Source: JBCDBL01 sp039183635 (GTDB lineage: Bacteria > Pseudomonadota > Alphaproteobacteria > Caulobacterales > Parvularculaceae). From it: a stretch of DNA of 5,592 bases. The notes beneath the pieces are model-generated. The model had not been told where the DNA came from. It saw nothing but the letters and a program-made list of their open reading frames with translations, and ran no database searches. Both the position numbers and the translations under genes were made by a program. Positions 5,553-5,592 of this stretch are shown here, one piece after another. Position 1 is the first letter of the stretch, and the number at the start of each line of letters is the position of its first letter. The DNA is taken from the NCBI GenBank assembly GCA_039183635.1, contig JBCDBL010000178.1:1-5592 (forward strand), in the 5' to 3' direction.

Positions 5553-5592
5553 AGCGTGTCGCGCAAAAGTGGGTACCGGTTTTTGCGCAAAA
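5553..5592. repeat. Palindromic intergenic repeat, cut by the window edge
   Basis: GCGCAAAA (5561-5568) and TTTTGCGC (5581-5588) are perfect inverted arms sharing one symmetry centre with GGTACC at 5572-5577. The core CGCAAAAGTGGGTACCGG closely resembles a palindrome I know as abundant between genes in alphaproteobacteria (CGCAAAAGTGGGAACCGGTTTTGCG type). GAGCGTGT at 5553-5560 probably begins an outer arm whose partner lies beyond the window. Family membership is from memory and was not searched. Confidence 0.65.

Larger units (their letters stand above)
5204..5592. other. Gene-free 3' region with hairpins, terminator and palindromic repeats
   Basis: This 389-base stretch after the porin contains no open frame I would call a gene. 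From left to right it holds a hairpin right after the stop, a second hairpin, an intrinsic terminator, a short GC-rich hairpin, an unremarkable stretch (5391-5475) in which I see nothing, a tandem two-hairpin REP-like element, and part of a further palindrome at the window edge. Each supported element is listed separately. Confidence 0.85.

Noticed and set aside
1..5592. Mobile element, CRISPR array, tRNA or rRNA
   Set aside because: No transposase-like protein, no terminal repeats around any gene, no regularly spaced direct repeats and no cloverleaf or rRNA-like sequence were seen.

Overview
The window reads as chromosomal DNA from an alphaproteobacterium. It has a fairly GC-rich coding bias, the gene order DUF3576 lipoprotein - leuS - lptE - holA that is familiar from this class, a LeuRS of the alphaproteobacterial type (GTGAIFGCPAHDQRD editing motif, four zinc-ligand cysteines), a Rhodobacter-type porin, and class-typical palindromic intergenic repeats at the right edge. 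Genus cannot be fixed by reading alone.

Left and centre (1-3696, minus strand): a tightly packed four-gene unit read right to left. A small DUF3576 lipoprotein comes first, then leucyl-tRNA synthetase after a 26-base gap. Next is the LPS-assembly lipoprotein LptE, whose start overlaps the leuS stop as ATGATG. Last is the first 13 codons of holA (DNA polymerase III delta subunit), overlapping the lptE end and leaving the window. The unit mixes translation, outer-membrane biogenesis and replication; overlapping ends suggest coupled translation rather than one pathway.

Middle (3697-3994): a 298-base divergent intergenic region between the minus-strand unit and a plus-strand porin. It is AT-richer than its surroundings and unusually rich in dyad symmetry: GTGAC-CAA-GTCAC near the DUF3576 side, a TTCGAA-centred palindrome beside a possible -35 element, and a nested inverted repeat (10-bp arms enclosing a 6-bp palindrome) just upstream of the porin leader.

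Right (3995-5203, plus strand): a 402-residue porin with a clear signal peptide and a C-terminal phenylalanine. Its 3' region (5204-5358) contains a hairpin directly after the stop, a second long-range hairpin, an exposed SD-like AAGGGGA and a strong intrinsic terminator. This may be a plain long 3' UTR or a 3'-UTR-derived small RNA; it is the most interesting undescribed candidate here. From 5359 to the end there is no gene, only further hairpins and REP-like palindromes, the last cut by the window edge. No mobile element, CRISPR array, tRNA or rRNA was seen.
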